NCBI GenBank assembly: GCA_963782445.1 | Contig: CAWAJM010000001.1 | Location: 3,596,001 to 3,660,000 of the forward strand | DNA length: 64,000 bases | Direction of reading: 5' to 3' | Source: ZC4RG20 sp963782445 | GTDB taxonomy: Bacteria; Pseudomonadota; Gammaproteobacteria; Steroidobacterales; Rariloculaceae | In this document: piece by piece, positions 18,457 to 27,627 of the stretch | Layout of the letters: every line of letters starts with the position of its first letter | How positions within the stretch are numbered: the first letter of the stretch is position 1 | Made by a program: the position numbers and the translations under genes | Notes under the pieces: generated by a model | What the model was told of the DNA's origin: nothing | Database searches by the model: none | What the model saw: the letters and a program-made list of their open reading frames with translations, nothing else

Positions 18457-19467
18457 ATGGGTGACTTTAGTCAAGCAGCGTGCCGCCGGGCCGTAGCGAT
18501 CGCGACACGCGGACTCGGGCGCCTGTTGTCCCCCAAGGGCCGGAGGGGGCGGCTTGCTGTATTCTGCTACCACCAAGTTCTAGAGACTGTGGATCCACTG
18601 CGTCCCGACGAGCCGAATCGCGAAGAATTCGGGATCGACCTGGAGGTACTCGCCAGCGTCTTCACCGTTCTTCCCTTGGCCGAGGGGGCACAGAGAATGG
18701 CTGCCGGAACGCTGCCCGCCCGGGCCGCGTGCATCACTTTCGACGACGGTTACGCGAACAATCACGAGTTCGCTGCGCCAATGCTAGAACGCGCGGGCCT
18801 GCCGGCGACGTTCTTTGTGACGGGCGGCGCGGTGGACTGCGGCATCATGTGGAATGACTTGGCAATTGAGGCCGTTGCCCGTGGAGGACACCGACCCGTA
18901 CTCGCCAGCCTCCCGGAGCTCGAGGGCGAGGAATCCGAGGCAAGAGCCGATCACGAGCTGATCAGGCGCATTTTGATGCTTTTGAAGTATCGTCCACCCG
19001 CGCAGCGATGGGGCGCAGCCGAGCGCCTATTTCGCGACAACGTCGGCGGAGATCCCCCTCGATTAATGATGGACAAGGCGCTTGTCGCCGACCTGGCAAT
19101 GCGCGGCTTTGATATCGGCGGCCACACAATGAATCATCCCATTCTGAAGACTCTGGCCGACGAGGAAGCGCAAGCGGACATCGAAGGCGGCAGCCGGTGG
19201 ATCGAGTCCGTGACCGGGTCGCGTCCTAACACGTTTGCATACCCCAACGGCAAGCCCGGTACGGACTTCGCACCACGGCATGCCAACATGGTCGCTGCGG
19301 CCGGTTACGACCTCGCGGTTAGCACCGAGTGGAGCCTAGGGGAGATAAGCACGGATCCTTACCGGATTCCACGAATCGGGCCGTGGTGGCGACGGCGACG
19401 CGCTCTCCCGCTTGGCTTCTTACGGCTATACGGGGGGCACTTGGTACGCCAGCGCCCCCAGCGGTAG
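18457..19467 (+). CDS. Polysaccharide deacetylase (CE4/NodB type)
   Basis: The protein of about 336 residues carries 'ITFDDGY' (metal-binding Asp pair) and 'GGHTMNHP' (His ligands), the CE4 deacetylase motifs 1 and 2. A GTG at 18448 is an alternative start; no strong ribosome site marks either. No signal peptide is evident, so it could act in the cytoplasm or on membrane intermediates, or export is not obvious from sequence. The family removes N- or O-acetyl groups from glycans. It follows the GT2 gene by about 150 bases. A second, XrtA-type deacetylase lies in the core at 39.7 kb, so this one probably belongs to the variable repeat-unit segment. Confidence 0.82.
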   Translation: MGDFSQAACRRAVAIATRGLGRLLSPKGRRGRLAVFCYHQVLETVDPLRPDEPNREEFGIDLEVLASVFTVLPLAEGAQRMAAGTLPARAACITFDDGYANNHEFAAPMLERAGLPATFFVTGGAVDCGIMWNDLAIEAVARGGHRPVLASLPELEGEESEARADHELIRRILMLLKYRPPAQRWGAAERLFRDNVGGDPPRLMMDKALVADLAMRGFDIGGHTMNHPILKTLADEEAQADIEGGSRWIESVTGSRPNTFAYPNGKPGTDFAPRHANMVAAAGYDLAVSTEWSLGEISTDPYRIPRIGPWWRRRRALPLGFLRLYGGHLVRQRPQR

Positions 19468-19535
19468 GTGACGGCAGCAGCGTACCGCAGACGAAGCGGC
19501 TTTTGTGATAGCCGCCCTCGCGGCTGTCGACCGAG

Positions 19536-21014
19536 GTGCTATTCTTTTTTGTGCTAGGCCTTCTCGCGAGTGTAGAACCCTTGTCGATTACGTCTTACGC
19601 ATTCCTGCTGGTCTTCTTTGGCGGCCTCGTGATGTGCGTCGTCAAGAATCCCATATGGGGTCTGTACACTTATCTGGCCGTTTTCTATTTAGACCCACCC
19701 GACCGGTGGTGGGGCCATTCTCTACCCGATTTGCGCTGGTCACTCCTTGCAGCCACGGCGACCCTGCTATGCCTTCTATTCAGGAGGCGAAATGACGGAC
19801 GCTTGCGTTTGTTCTCATACGGTTTGCCGTGGATTTTATTGCTGTACGTAACGTGGATGTGGATACAGACACCGTTTGCGCTGAGCAGCCAACGGCTGTT
19901 CGGGCCGGTGCTGTTCACTAAGTATCTAGTGCTTCTTTACTTAATCTACGAGATAGTTGACTCCAAGGAGCGCGTACGCGACTTCTTGATGGCACACATT
20001 GTCGGGTGCTTCTACCTCGGCTGGTTGGCGTACACAGCCGTCGGCGGCGGCCGCCTGGAGGGTGTCGGCGGGCCGGGAATCGATGACGCCAATACGATGT
20101 CCATGCATTTCGGCACAGGGGTCATCGTTGGTTCCATGTTGCTAATGACGGAACGGCGTTGGCGCTTCTGGCTGGTGCTGGCCGCGATGCCCTTCATGTT
20201 GAACGGCATGGTACAAGGCAGCAGCAGAGGCGCCTTCCTTGGACTAATTGCGGGCGGTTTGGCCTTGCTCCGGCTCAAACCGCCGACGTACACGAAGCAG
20301 TTCATTGCTTTCGGAATCCTCGGTGCCTTGTTATTCGCTTATTTGGCGAACGGCTTCTTCCTGCATCGGATGGCCTCGCTTGAGGCTGTTACTGATGATC
20401 AACAGCAACTGGACTTCAGCGCCGCGTCAAGATTGGTGATACTCCAGGCTCAGTTGAGAATGTTTCGCGACCACCCGCTTGGCGTCGGCTATCGCGGCAC
20501 GGCCGTTCTAAGCCCGGAGTATCTGAGCGAGAAATATCTTGCGATGAACCAGGGGAAGAACCGTGATGCTCAGCGACAGCGTTCTTCCCATAACACGTTC
20601 ATGACCGTCGTCGTGAACCAAGGAATTCCCGGCATAGTGCTACTTGTGGCAGCTCTCTATTGGATCTGGAAGTCGGTAGGTTTAGCGACGCGACGCTCTG
20701 GACAGGACCCGCGCACGTGGGCATATGGCGCGGCCATATCGGCAGCCCTTACCCTCGCCGTAGTTGCGGGGCAGTTCGCGCCATATCTGAAGGCGGAAGT
20801 GCAGTATTGGCTCTTGGCCCTACTGCTTAGTCTACGCTCCCTAAAAAGGGACGCGGTGCGTGAAGAGGCCGCGGCGGCCGCCACACCCCCGGCTAACGTA
20901 TTGGCCGAACGGCCCGTGCTGTCCGCGACACTCCGTAGGAGGAAACTCCCGCAACCTCAGTCACAACCGGGACGGTCCACTCATAAGCTGCCCTCAAAAA
21001 AAGGGATGCGCTGA
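19536..21014 (+). CDS. O-antigen ligase/Wzy-type membrane protein
   Basis: The 492-residue protein starts with GTG at 19536, as an in-frame stop at 19509 limits upstream extension. It has about ten hydrophobic helices with a large extracytoplasmic loop in the second half carrying 'RSSHNTFMTVVVNQGIPGIV', the Wzy_C-type conserved His region. The family polymerises repeat units or ligates glycans to a carrier in the periplasmic leaflet. Next to the Wzx-type flippase remnant and the chain-length protein of the core, a polymerase role is the natural reading. The C-terminal 50 residues are Arg/Pro-rich and cytoplasmic. Four bases separate it from the GT4 gene. Confidence 0.83.
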   Translation: MLFFFVLGLLASVEPLSITSYAFLLVFFGGLVMCVVKNPIWGLYTYLAVFYLDPPDRWWGHSLPDLRWSLLAATATLLCLLFRRRNDGRLRLFSYGLPWILLLYVTWMWIQTPFALSSQRLFGPVLFTKYLVLLYLIYEIVDSKERVRDFLMAHIVGCFYLGWLAYTAVGGGRLEGVGGPGIDDANTMSMHFGTGVIVGSMLLMTERRWRFWLVLAAMPFMLNGMVQGSSRGAFLGLIAGGLALLRLKPPTYTKQFIAFGILGALLFAYLANGFFLHRMASLEAVTDDQQQLDFSAASRLVILQAQLRMFRDHPLGVGYRGTAVLSPEYLSEKYLAMNQGKNRDAQRQRSSHNTFMTVVVNQGIPGIVLLVAALYWIWKSVGLATRRSGQDPRTWAYGAAISAALTLAVVAGQFAPYLKAEVQYWLLALLLSLRSLKRDAVREEAAAAATPPANVLAERPVLSATLRRRKLPQPQSQPGRSTHKLPSKKGMR

Positions 21015-21017
21015 AGT

Positions 21018-22238
21018 ATGACAGGCACGCAGGGCGTGTCCTCTCGGCGCGACAAACCGCTTCGGATCGCCAGCGTTTGCCGGGAGCTGCCAAATCCAAC
21101 TGATCCTTCCACGGGAATCTTCGTGCTCCGCAGGGTCGAGGCTATGAGCAAACGAGCCGATGTCAAGCTCATACAACCGGTCAATTTCTTTCCCTACGTT
21201 CGGCCACTTCCGCAATGGGCCACGAAGGGACACCGCCAAGAACGCGGAGTTGGCATTCTGCCGGAACCAATGTTCTATTTCCCCGGCATATTCAAGTCGC
21301 TAGATGGCTTTTGGTTGGAGCGATCTATCAGCCGGGCGCTGCGAGAGTTGCAGCGCATGGGCCCGATGGACGCAGTAGATGCCCACTTCGGCTACCCGGA
21401 AGGTGTCGGCTGCGTCCGCGCCGCCCACAAGCTTGGGTTGCCGGTCTTTATAACGTTGCGCGGCCTCGAAGCCGAGTACATTCGAAAGCCATTTATCGGA
21501 CCGCAACTTGCCGCAGCAATTCGGGAAGCGGATGGCTGCATCTGCGTTAGTCATTTCCTTAAAGAGTTAGCGCTGGATCATGGCGCCGACCCGACCAAGA
21601 CGATAGTCATTCACAACGCCATCGACGCTTCCCGGTTCTTTCCAGGAAACAAACAAGAAGTTAGAGCGCAACTGGGTTTGCCACTGCGCCTGCCGATCGT
21701 CGTGAGCATAGGCCACCTGATTCTCCGCAAACGGCATCACGTTCTCGTCGACGCGTTTTCCGAAGTGGTCAAGCATTACCCCGGGGCACACCTCGTCGTG
21801 ATTGGCTCTGATTCGTTCGCACCAAATTATGCTCGCGACCTGCGCAGAAGGGTCGCAGCCCGTGGACTTCTCGAGTCGGTGCGATTCGCTGGCAACATTC
21901 CCGCAAGCGAAATCGGTCGCTGGCTGCAGGCGGCCGACGTGTTCGCCCTCGGGACGCAGCGAGAAGGGTGTTGCAACGCAATACTCGAAGCTTTGGCCTG
22001 CGGCCTTCCAGTCGTCACGACGCCCGTCGGCGACAATTCATACTTCGTGAAGGAAGGCGAGAACGGCTATCTTGTACCGGTGGACGACGCACCAGCAATG
22101 GCGAGCGCTATCGTTCGTGCGCTCTCTATTAGTCAATGGGATCCTAATGCCATCTCGCGGTCCCTCGGCGTCGGCGACTGGGACCGCGTGGCCTCTGAGG
22201 TGCTGCAGTTCTTCCAGGTTAGAGTGAAAAGAGCATGA
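21018..22238 (+). CDS. Family 4 glycosyltransferase
   Basis: The 406-residue GT-B protein has an N-terminal acceptor domain ('RIASVCRELPNPTDPSTGIF') and a C-terminal nucleotide-sugar domain with 'VSIGHLILRKRHHVLVDAF' and the E-x7-E motif in 'EGCCNAILEALACGLPVVTT'. It belongs to the retaining glycosyltransferases_1 group. It begins four bases after the Wzy/ligase stop and ends by overlapping the next methyltransferase start (ATGA), so the three are one operon. Sugar specificity is unknown. Confidence 0.9.
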   Translation: MTGTQGVSSRRDKPLRIASVCRELPNPTDPSTGIFVLRRVEAMSKRADVKLIQPVNFFPYVRPLPQWATKGHRQERGVGILPEPMFYFPGIFKSLDGFWLERSISRALRELQRMGPMDAVDAHFGYPEGVGCVRAAHKLGLPVFITLRGLEAEYIRKPFIGPQLAAAIREADGCICVSHFLKELALDHGADPTKTIVIHNAIDASRFFPGNKQEVRAQLGLPLRLPIVVSIGHLILRKRHHVLVDAFSEVVKHYPGAHLVVIGSDSFAPNYARDLRRRVAARGLLESVRFAGNIPASEIGRWLQAADVFALGTQREGCCNAILEALACGLPVVTTPVGDNSYFVKEGENGYLVPVDDAPAMASAIVRALSISQWDPNAISRSLGVGDWDRVASEVLQFFQVRVKRA

Positions 22239-22963
22239 TTACGGGACTGTTTAAGCGACTGTATCACACCCTTCCGGAACCACCATCGACGAACTATTTA
22301 TATCGTCGATTTGACGTGAACCCTTATACGCTCCTCCCTGCGAATGCAACAATCTTCGACATTGGGTCGAAAGCGGCTCGGGGCGGCTATGCGTTCGGTG
22401 AGCCACCCGCCGATGCAAGCATTGTCTGTGTCGATATAGAAGATGGTCCCGGCGTCGATCTCGTCGCCGATGCCCACGATATGCACATGGTTAAAGACGA
22501 TTCCGTGGACTGCGTTGTGAGCATCAGCACGCTCGAGCACGTGCGCTATCCGCAGAAGGTCGTCGCCGAGGCCTTTCGTATTCTCAAACCCGGAGGCATC
22601 ATTTACGTAAGCGTTCCATTCATCTTTCCATTCCACTCCGACCCGGACGATTACTATAGATTTAGCTACCACGGAGTCGAAATTCTTTGCGAGAAATTCC
22701 AGAGACTCGATAGCGGATTCAATCGTGGTCCTGCATCGACAATGCACCACCTCCTGACGCACTTTTTGGCGATTCTGTTCTCATTCAATAGTCGGGCCAT
22801 TTATGGAGTCAACGTCGACCTCTTCAAATGGCTGCTGTTTTGGATGAAGTACCTTGATAAGGTAGTTGCGAAGTATCAGATGGCGCACGTTATTCATGCG
22901 GGCGCTTACTTTATAGGCCGAAAGCCGGAGGCGGACACTGCACGCACCGACGGGCGAGCGTAG
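22235..22963 (+). CDS. SAM-dependent methyltransferase
   Basis: The 242-residue protein starts at an ATG overlapping the GT4 stop by four bases, implying translational coupling. 'TIFDIGSKAARGGYAFGEP' is in the motif I position, 'VSISTLEHVRYPQKVV' in motif IV, followed by 'RILKPGGIIYVSVPFIFPFH', typical of methyltransferase_11 proteins in glycan loci. The C-terminal region is hydrophobic ('LLFWMKYLDK'), fitting a membrane-linked acceptor. A weak hairpin lies just after the stop. The acceptor is unknown. Confidence 0.78.
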   Translation: MITGLFKRLYHTLPEPPSTNYLYRRFDVNPYTLLPANATIFDIGSKAARGGYAFGEPPADASIVCVDIEDGPGVDLVADAHDMHMVKDDSVDCVVSISTLEHVRYPQKVVAEAFRILKPGGIIYVSVPFIFPFHSDPDDYYRFSYHGVEILCEKFQRLDSGFNRGPASTMHHLLTHFLAILFSFNSRAIYGVNVDLFKWLLFWMKYLDKVVAKYQMAHVIHAGAYFIGRKPEADTARTDGRA

Positions 22964-23081
22964 CCAGAGGTAGTTCGACCTCGGTATAGGCTGCGCTGCC
23001 CCCCACGCCATTCAGCGGCCGTTCCATTCTGCTCCGGCTAAGCGTGATCAACGTCACTGAATTTCGGCATCGCGCAAGGTG

Positions 23082-23101
23082 TGATATCAAATGAGATATC
23101 A
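23082..23101. promoter_or_regulatory. Perfect 7-base inverted repeat upstream of the lyase-like gene
   Basis: TGATATC and GATATCA flank six bases (AAATGA), a size and symmetry fitting a dimeric regulator site. It sits about 155 bases before the ATG of the secreted jelly-roll protein in a 290-base gap with no gene. No known consensus is claimed. Confidence 0.3.
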
Positions 23102-23255
23102 TGAGCTGTCTTAAAGTGTCGCAATTCACAGACGATTGCCTTTGGGCGTGCATTTTAGGAGACTCTAAGTATCAACGGATACGGCGAAAAGATTCGCTGA
23201 AACAATCGCTCAGGTACAGTGATTGAGCGGATGTCCGCCGAGCGGGAAAGCAGTA

Positions 23256-24440
23256 ATGAAGCGAAGAGAATTTATTGTAAACACAACATCAGCTATCGCC
23301 TCGGTAGTTGGCGCTAGAGTGAGGGCCGCCGTTCCATGTCCTCCCCCCGCATTGGCGGTAGACTCCCAAAATAGCGTCGCGACGGCCTGCAAGGAGCTGC
23401 CATCGGACTGGTCCACCAGGTCGGTTGAAGCAGGCGTCTTTTATGCCAACAACTTTACCTACAAAAACGCCGTCGGCGATCCGATAGCGAGCGATTCCGA
23501 CCTTCGAGCGGCCTGTTCGGCGATTAACGGCACTGCGTCCACGATCGCGTGGGACACAGCAAATAAACTGTCTGGTCGAGGAGCGCTTAGGCTGAACCTC
23601 CCGGCCTCGAGTCCTGGCGTCTACGCCACCACGACGTGGGACTTTGCGGGAATCGCAAGCACGAGCAAGTCGGTAGTCAAGCATCAATTCTACCTTCAGT
23701 GGTCGACGTATGCGGATGCGACGTGGAGGAACTTCTACTACGGCGACAACTCGACATATGGCGGCAAGATAATCATTGTCGAATGCTATAACAGCTCCTA
23801 TGACCCTGGGGAAGTGGTAATTAAGCGGTGGTGTGTACCGGGCGGCTTTGTCAAAGGCTATCGCTTCTGTCGAGCAGGGTTCAAAGGGCCGAGCGCGACG
23901 CCCTGGGAGTTCGGCCTCCACTGGAGCGCGTATAGCGACTACACGCGCGATACGTTTCTGGATGCCGGAATGCCCACCGTTACCGACCCGAGCACGCTTC
24001 GGCAGCGGTACGGCATCGACTACTTGACGGAGCAGTCCTCGACGGGCGACAACCCAGACTACCAGTGGGTACCACGTTTGGTGGAGAATGGATGGACGAC
24101 TCACGAACTGTATATCGACCAAGTCAACGATGTGATCAAGTACTGGATGGCCCCCTACGGTAGCCCGCCGACGCTGGTGTTAGGCGCCATGACAGCAGGC
24201 CTGCCCGGAGTCGGAACCTATGACCAGGCGAATCTCAACCCTCAGCCGCTATATACAGGGTTCCAGTTGACTACCTACCCAAATACGGCTGCCAATTGGC
24301 CAAGCACCGATACATACGTAATGTACGATGAAGTGATCGCATCGGATAGTCCGATCACATTCCCTGGAGGATACACATTACCAAATCCGGGCGCGGTTGC
24401 CCCGGCTGGGTATCCGCCCATGGGCGCAACGGAAACGTAA
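23256..24440 (+). CDS. Secreted jelly-roll protein, polysaccharide-lyase-like, with Tat-type signal
   Basis: The 394-residue protein begins MKRREFIVNTTSAIASVVG, with the twin Arg before a moderately hydrophobic stretch, as in Tat signals. The C-terminal 'YVMYDEVIASDSPI' and central 'HQFYLQWSTYADATWRNFYYG' follow the pattern of concanavalin A-like jelly-roll proteins related to heparin-lyase-like and other polysaccharide lyases. Catalytic residues cannot be assigned. The ATG at 23256 is preceded by GGGAAAGCA; a TTG at 23223 is rejected because the Tat motif should be N-terminal. It would act in the periplasm or outside, perhaps trimming or degrading the polymer made here. Confidence 0.6.
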   Translation: MKRREFIVNTTSAIASVVGARVRAAVPCPPPALAVDSQNSVATACKELPSDWSTRSVEAGVFYANNFTYKNAVGDPIASDSDLRAACSAINGTASTIAWDTANKLSGRGALRLNLPASSPGVYATTTWDFAGIASTSKSVVKHQFYLQWSTYADATWRNFYYGDNSTYGGKIIIVECYNSSYDPGEVVIKRWCVPGGFVKGYRFCRAGFKGPSATPWEFGLHWSAYSDYTRDTFLDAGMPTVTDPSTLRQRYGIDYLTEQSSTGDNPDYQWVPRLVENGWTTHELYIDQVNDVIKYWMAPYGSPPTLVLGAMTAGLPGVGTYDQANLNPQPLYTGFQLTTYPNTAANWPSTDTYVMYDEVIASDSPITFPGGYTLPNPGAVAPAGYPPMGATET

Positions 24441-24623
24441 TAGTAGCGGGCGCCAATCGCCGTCTACGCAACTACGCCGGCTATCGCGCGCACATCGATT
24501 GCTGAACACGTCGTCATTACGGGACAGGGCAGAACGCAGAACGCTTCGGCGGACCCGACCAACTCAACCAAGTCCATGCGGCAGTCTCGGCGGTGCGTCG
24601 CCGCACGGTTCGCCTCGATGCCT
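24441..24623. other. Boundary gap between variable segment and XrtA core
   Basis: The 183 bases between the convergent lyase-like and GT4 genes hold no gene and no clear hairpin terminator. G+C and codon choice visibly rise to the right of this point. Confidence 0.35.
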
Positions 24624-25925
24624 TCATGTGGTCTCTTCGGTTGCGCACTGCACACCGCTTCCGTGCCGGCGGACCAACCTCTCGTAAACCGGCAAGTACC
24701 GCTCCGCGACCACAGACCAGCGCCGCTCGCGCTCGACCACCTGACGCGCAGTCGCGACGAGCCCCCCGAGCTCCTCGGGCCCTACTAGGACGCGTATGAT
24801 CGACCGCGCAAGCGCCATGCGATCGCCCGGCAGAAACAAGTATCCGGTGCGGCCGTCCTCGATGAGTTCGCGGTGCCCCCCGACGGCGGACGCAACGACG
24901 GGCGTCATCTGCGCCATTGATTCGAGTGGCTTCAACGGCGTGACCATGTCAGTGAGTCGATGTGACACCCGCGGATAAGCCATGACGTCCGCAGAGCGGT
25001 ACAGAGCACGTACCTCCTCATGCCGGACGCGGCCCGCAAATACGACGCGATTTTCGAGACCTTCCTTCTCGACGAGGCGGCGCAAATCTTCCTCCTGCCG
25101 CCCCCCGCCGGCCAGCAGCAGTCGTGCGCTCGGAACCGCGGCGACGACCGTGGGCATCGCCTTGATCAATAGATCGAGGCCTTCCCACTCAAAAAAGCTC
25201 CCGAAGAAACCGACGACCTTGGCTTCTTGCAGCCCGAAGCGCTTGCGCATTGCGGCCGTTTGGTCGACGGATGCCGTATCGAACATCTCCGGAGGGAGCG
25301 CATTGGGGACGACCGTGATCTTCTCTTCGGAGACCCCGCGGCCCATGAGCTCCTGCTTCAGCCCGTCGCAAATCACGACGACCTCGTCCGCGCGGCGCAC
25401 GACGTGTGTCTCGAGCGCTTTGGAGGCCCGGTAACGAAGAGATCCCTCGCGCGTCGTCCCGACCGAGGCGGCGGCGTCCTCCCAAGAGGAGCGCATTTCG
25501 TACAACAACGGGACGTTTCGGCCGAGCGCCGCGAGCCCGTTGAGGCACGGGGAGTGCGCGTGGATAACGTCGATCGGGCGCTCGCCGAGAAATTCAGCGA
25601 GATGCGCGCGCGTCGTACGCACGGTGCGAATCTGACCGCGCACGCCCGAGGTGGACTGATTCGCGCCGAGGCGCGTGCGGCGATAGACGATGCCGTCCAC
25701 CTGCTCGGCATCCGCGTTGGAGACGCCTTGCTTCGGGCCCGTGATCACGTCGACATCGACGCCGAGGCGCCCGAGCTCGCTCAAGATCGCGTGGCTGCGG
25801 AAAGCATAGCCGCTCTGCTCGGGCAACGAATGATCCAGAACGTGGAGAACGCGCACGCCTTCGCCCGGCCGCGCATCGGGCGACGCCACGAACCCCGTCT
25901 CCAGCGATTCGCGACTCGCCCTCAT
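24624..25925 (-). CDS. Exosortase A-associated glycosyltransferase (GT4, TIGR04063-like)
   Basis: The start overlaps the hydrolase 1 stop as ATGA at 25925, giving 433 residues; the open frame reaches nine codons further. 'RVLHVLDHSLPEQSGYAFRS' near the N-terminus is a hallmark of the exosortase A-associated GT4 family, and 'FGSFFEWEGLDLLI' plus 'PLESMAQMTPVVASAVGG' form the C-terminal donor domain. It is the last gene of a tightly overlapping run (ACP, hydrolase 2, hydrolase 1, this gene). It adds a sugar to the repeat unit at the inner-membrane face; the specificity is unknown. Confidence 0.88.
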   Translation of the reverse strand: MRASRESLETGFVASPDARPGEGVRVLHVLDHSLPEQSGYAFRSHAILSELGRLGVDVDVITGPKQGVSNADAEQVDGIVYRRTRLGANQSTSGVRGQIRTVRTTRAHLAEFLGERPIDVIHAHSPCLNGLAALGRNVPLLYEMRSSWEDAAASVGTTREGSLRYRASKALETHVVRRADEVVVICDGLKQELMGRGVSEEKITVVPNALPPEMFDTASVDQTAAMRKRFGLQEAKVVGFFGSFFEWEGLDLLIKAMPTVVAAVPSARLLLAGGGRQEEDLRRLVEKEGLENRVVFAGRVRHEEVRALYRSADVMAYPRVSHRLTDMVTPLKPLESMAQMTPVVASAVGGHRELIEDGRTGYLFLPGDRMALARSIIRVLVGPEELGGLVATARQVVERERRWSVVAERYLPVYERLVRRHGSGVQCATEETT

Positions 25926-26791
25926 GCGTGTGCCGCCATGCCGCCGAGCCATGCGAGCGCCTCGTTGCAGGCCTCGTCGAGGTCTTGCCGCGCGGAAAAC
26001 GTATGGTCTGCCACGGGCAGCTTCCTGACCGCCACGTAGGACCGTCGCATGGCCTTGCGCCAGAGCTTGGACGCGCTCGCGAGCATCATGAACTCCTGCG
26101 CCGTCAGGTCGCGCCCGCTGATCAGGAACAGGACGGGCCGGTCGAAGGCGCCGAACCCGTGGATCATCCGGGTGAGGAAGTCCGGTCGGGTCGCGCCGGC
26201 GGAACCCTCCTCGCCGCCCGTCCGACCGCGCGCAGCGAGAAGTTTTCGGAACAGATCGGCGAGAGACCTGCCGAGCTCGAACTTACCCTCGAGGAGCTTG
26301 CGCCAGAAAGAGCGCTGCAGCAGCCTCTGCAGATAATAGTGGCGCAGGTAGGACTGGGCTTCGCCGCGCTCCGTCCGCGCCCAGGGGTTCAGCAGGATCA
26401 ATCCGCCGACGCGCGCGTCCGATGCGCAGTACATGAGATTCGCCGAGGCGGCATCGCAAAGCCCGAGCAGCACGACAGCGCCGACGCCACGCACGGCGCC
26501 TATCATCGCGTCCACCGCACAACGGATATCCGTGTCTATGTCCTCGAACGTTCTCGGCGCCCCGTCGCTGTCCCCCATCCCGCGGTAATCGAAACGCAGG
26601 ACGGGATAGCCCGCGGCGGCGAAGCGCCGCGCCATCGCGACGAACTGCCTATGGCTGCCGACGCGATACTGCGGCCCACCGATGACGATGACCACACCGA
26701 CGCGCGCGTCGGCCGCACCCGGATGCAGAATGCCGACGAGGCGCTCGCCGGCGCACTCGAAGACGAGCGGCGTTTCCGGCAGCGCGCTCAT
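25922..26791 (-). CDS. Exosortase A system-associated hydrolase 1 (alpha/beta fold)
   Basis: The true start is the ATG at 26791, overlapping the hydrolase 2 stop by four bases; upstream open frame is antisense-like noise. The 289-residue protein has 'GGPQYRVGSHRQFV' and 'RFDYRGMGDSDG', typical of alpha/beta hydrolases. The nucleophile elbow reads 'LLGLCDAASA', so Cys stands where Ser is usual; this appears to be normal for this XrtA-linked family. Near the C-terminus 'VADHTFS' supplies the His. The substrate is unknown. It is always found with hydrolase 2 and the ACP, so it may act on an acyl-ACP-linked group. Confidence 0.88.
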   Translation of the reverse strand: MSALPETPLVFECAGERLVGILHPGAADARVGVVIVIGGPQYRVGSHRQFVAMARRFAAAGYPVLRFDYRGMGDSDGAPRTFEDIDTDIRCAVDAMIGAVRGVGAVVLLGLCDAASANLMYCASDARVGGLILLNPWARTERGEAQSYLRHYYLQRLLQRSFWRKLLEGKFELGRSLADLFRKLLAARGRTGGEEGSAGATRPDFLTRMIHGFGAFDRPVLFLISGRDLTAQEFMMLASASKLWRKAMRRSYVAVRKLPVADHTFSARQDLDEACNEALAWLGGMAAHA

Positions 26792-27627
26792 GCGGCGAGC
26801 CGCAGCCCCAAGCCCTGCGCCGTGAGCGCGACGAGCTCGGCGTTCACGACGACCTCGGTCGAGGTCCAGTAGGGCTCGCCAGGAACGCGCGCGCCTTCGG
26901 TTTCGATTCCGACGGTTTCCGCGGCCGCGAGGACGCGCCGGCTGGCGACCGAAAGGTCGTCGTCGCGAGCGCGCCCGACTTCGAGGACCCGGAGCTCGCC
27001 GAGTCCGCGGTGCAGAGACCCCGAAAGCTCGGCGCGGCCGATTTCTGCGGCGAGCGCCGGCCCGAGCGCGTAGCCCGCCACCTCGAGCGCCTCGCCGGCC
27101 TCGAGCTTGGCCCGAAGCTCCTCGACGGTTTCCTTGCGGTCCGCTTCCATGAGCGAGGCCGCGACGCGTAGGCGCAGAAACTGCGTCAGTAGCTGAGCGC
27201 CGCTTTCGACGGGTTGCCAGAACACGGTCGTCTCGACCGAGCGCCCCGCGTCGCGCAGGCTCTCTGCTGCAAGCGCGCAGCCGAGCCGGGCCGCGACAAG
27301 CGCATCCACGGCAAGGCCGCGGCCTTCGGCCCACTCGATCGCCGTACCGACGTTCGCCTTCCAGATGTCCCAAGTTGCGTCCGCAAAATCACCGTCGCTG
27401 TCGCCGGTGCCGTACAGATCCACGATCAGCGCCGACCGCCCGTTCGCGACGAGCGCCTTCGCCGTCTCGGTGACCTGCCGACGGCACTTGTTCATCTCCT
27501 CGGCGAAGGGCGGCACGAACAAAGCACAGCGGCCCGAGCGCCGTTCCGGCGCAGGCTCGCGCAGCAGCGCGAATATGCGCCCGCCGGCACTCTCGACGAA
27601 CGCCGCCTCGAGCCGCTCATCCGTCAA
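26788..27627 (-). CDS. Exosortase A system-associated hydrolase 2
   Basis: The 279-residue protein starts MTDERLEAAFVESAGG and has 'PPFAEEMNKCRRQV' and 'DLYGTGDSDGDF', marks of the XrtA-associated hydrolase 2 family. The elbow position reads 'AARLGCALA' with no Ser or Asp nucleophile, so catalysis by the classical triad is doubtful. Its ATG overlaps the ACP stop by four bases and its own stop overlaps hydrolase 1, implying coupled translation. It may pair with hydrolase 1. Confidence 0.85.
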   Translation of the reverse strand: MTDERLEAAFVESAGGRIFALLREPAPERRSGRCALFVPPFAEEMNKCRRQVTETAKALVANGRSALIVDLYGTGDSDGDFADATWDIWKANVGTAIEWAEGRGLAVDALVAARLGCALAAESLRDAGRSVETTVFWQPVESGAQLLTQFLRLRVAASLMEADRKETVEELRAKLEAGEALEVAGYALGPALAAEIGRAELSGSLHRGLGELRVLEVGRARDDDLSVASRRVLAAAETVGIETEGARVPGEPYWTSTEVVVNAELVALTAQGLGLRLAA

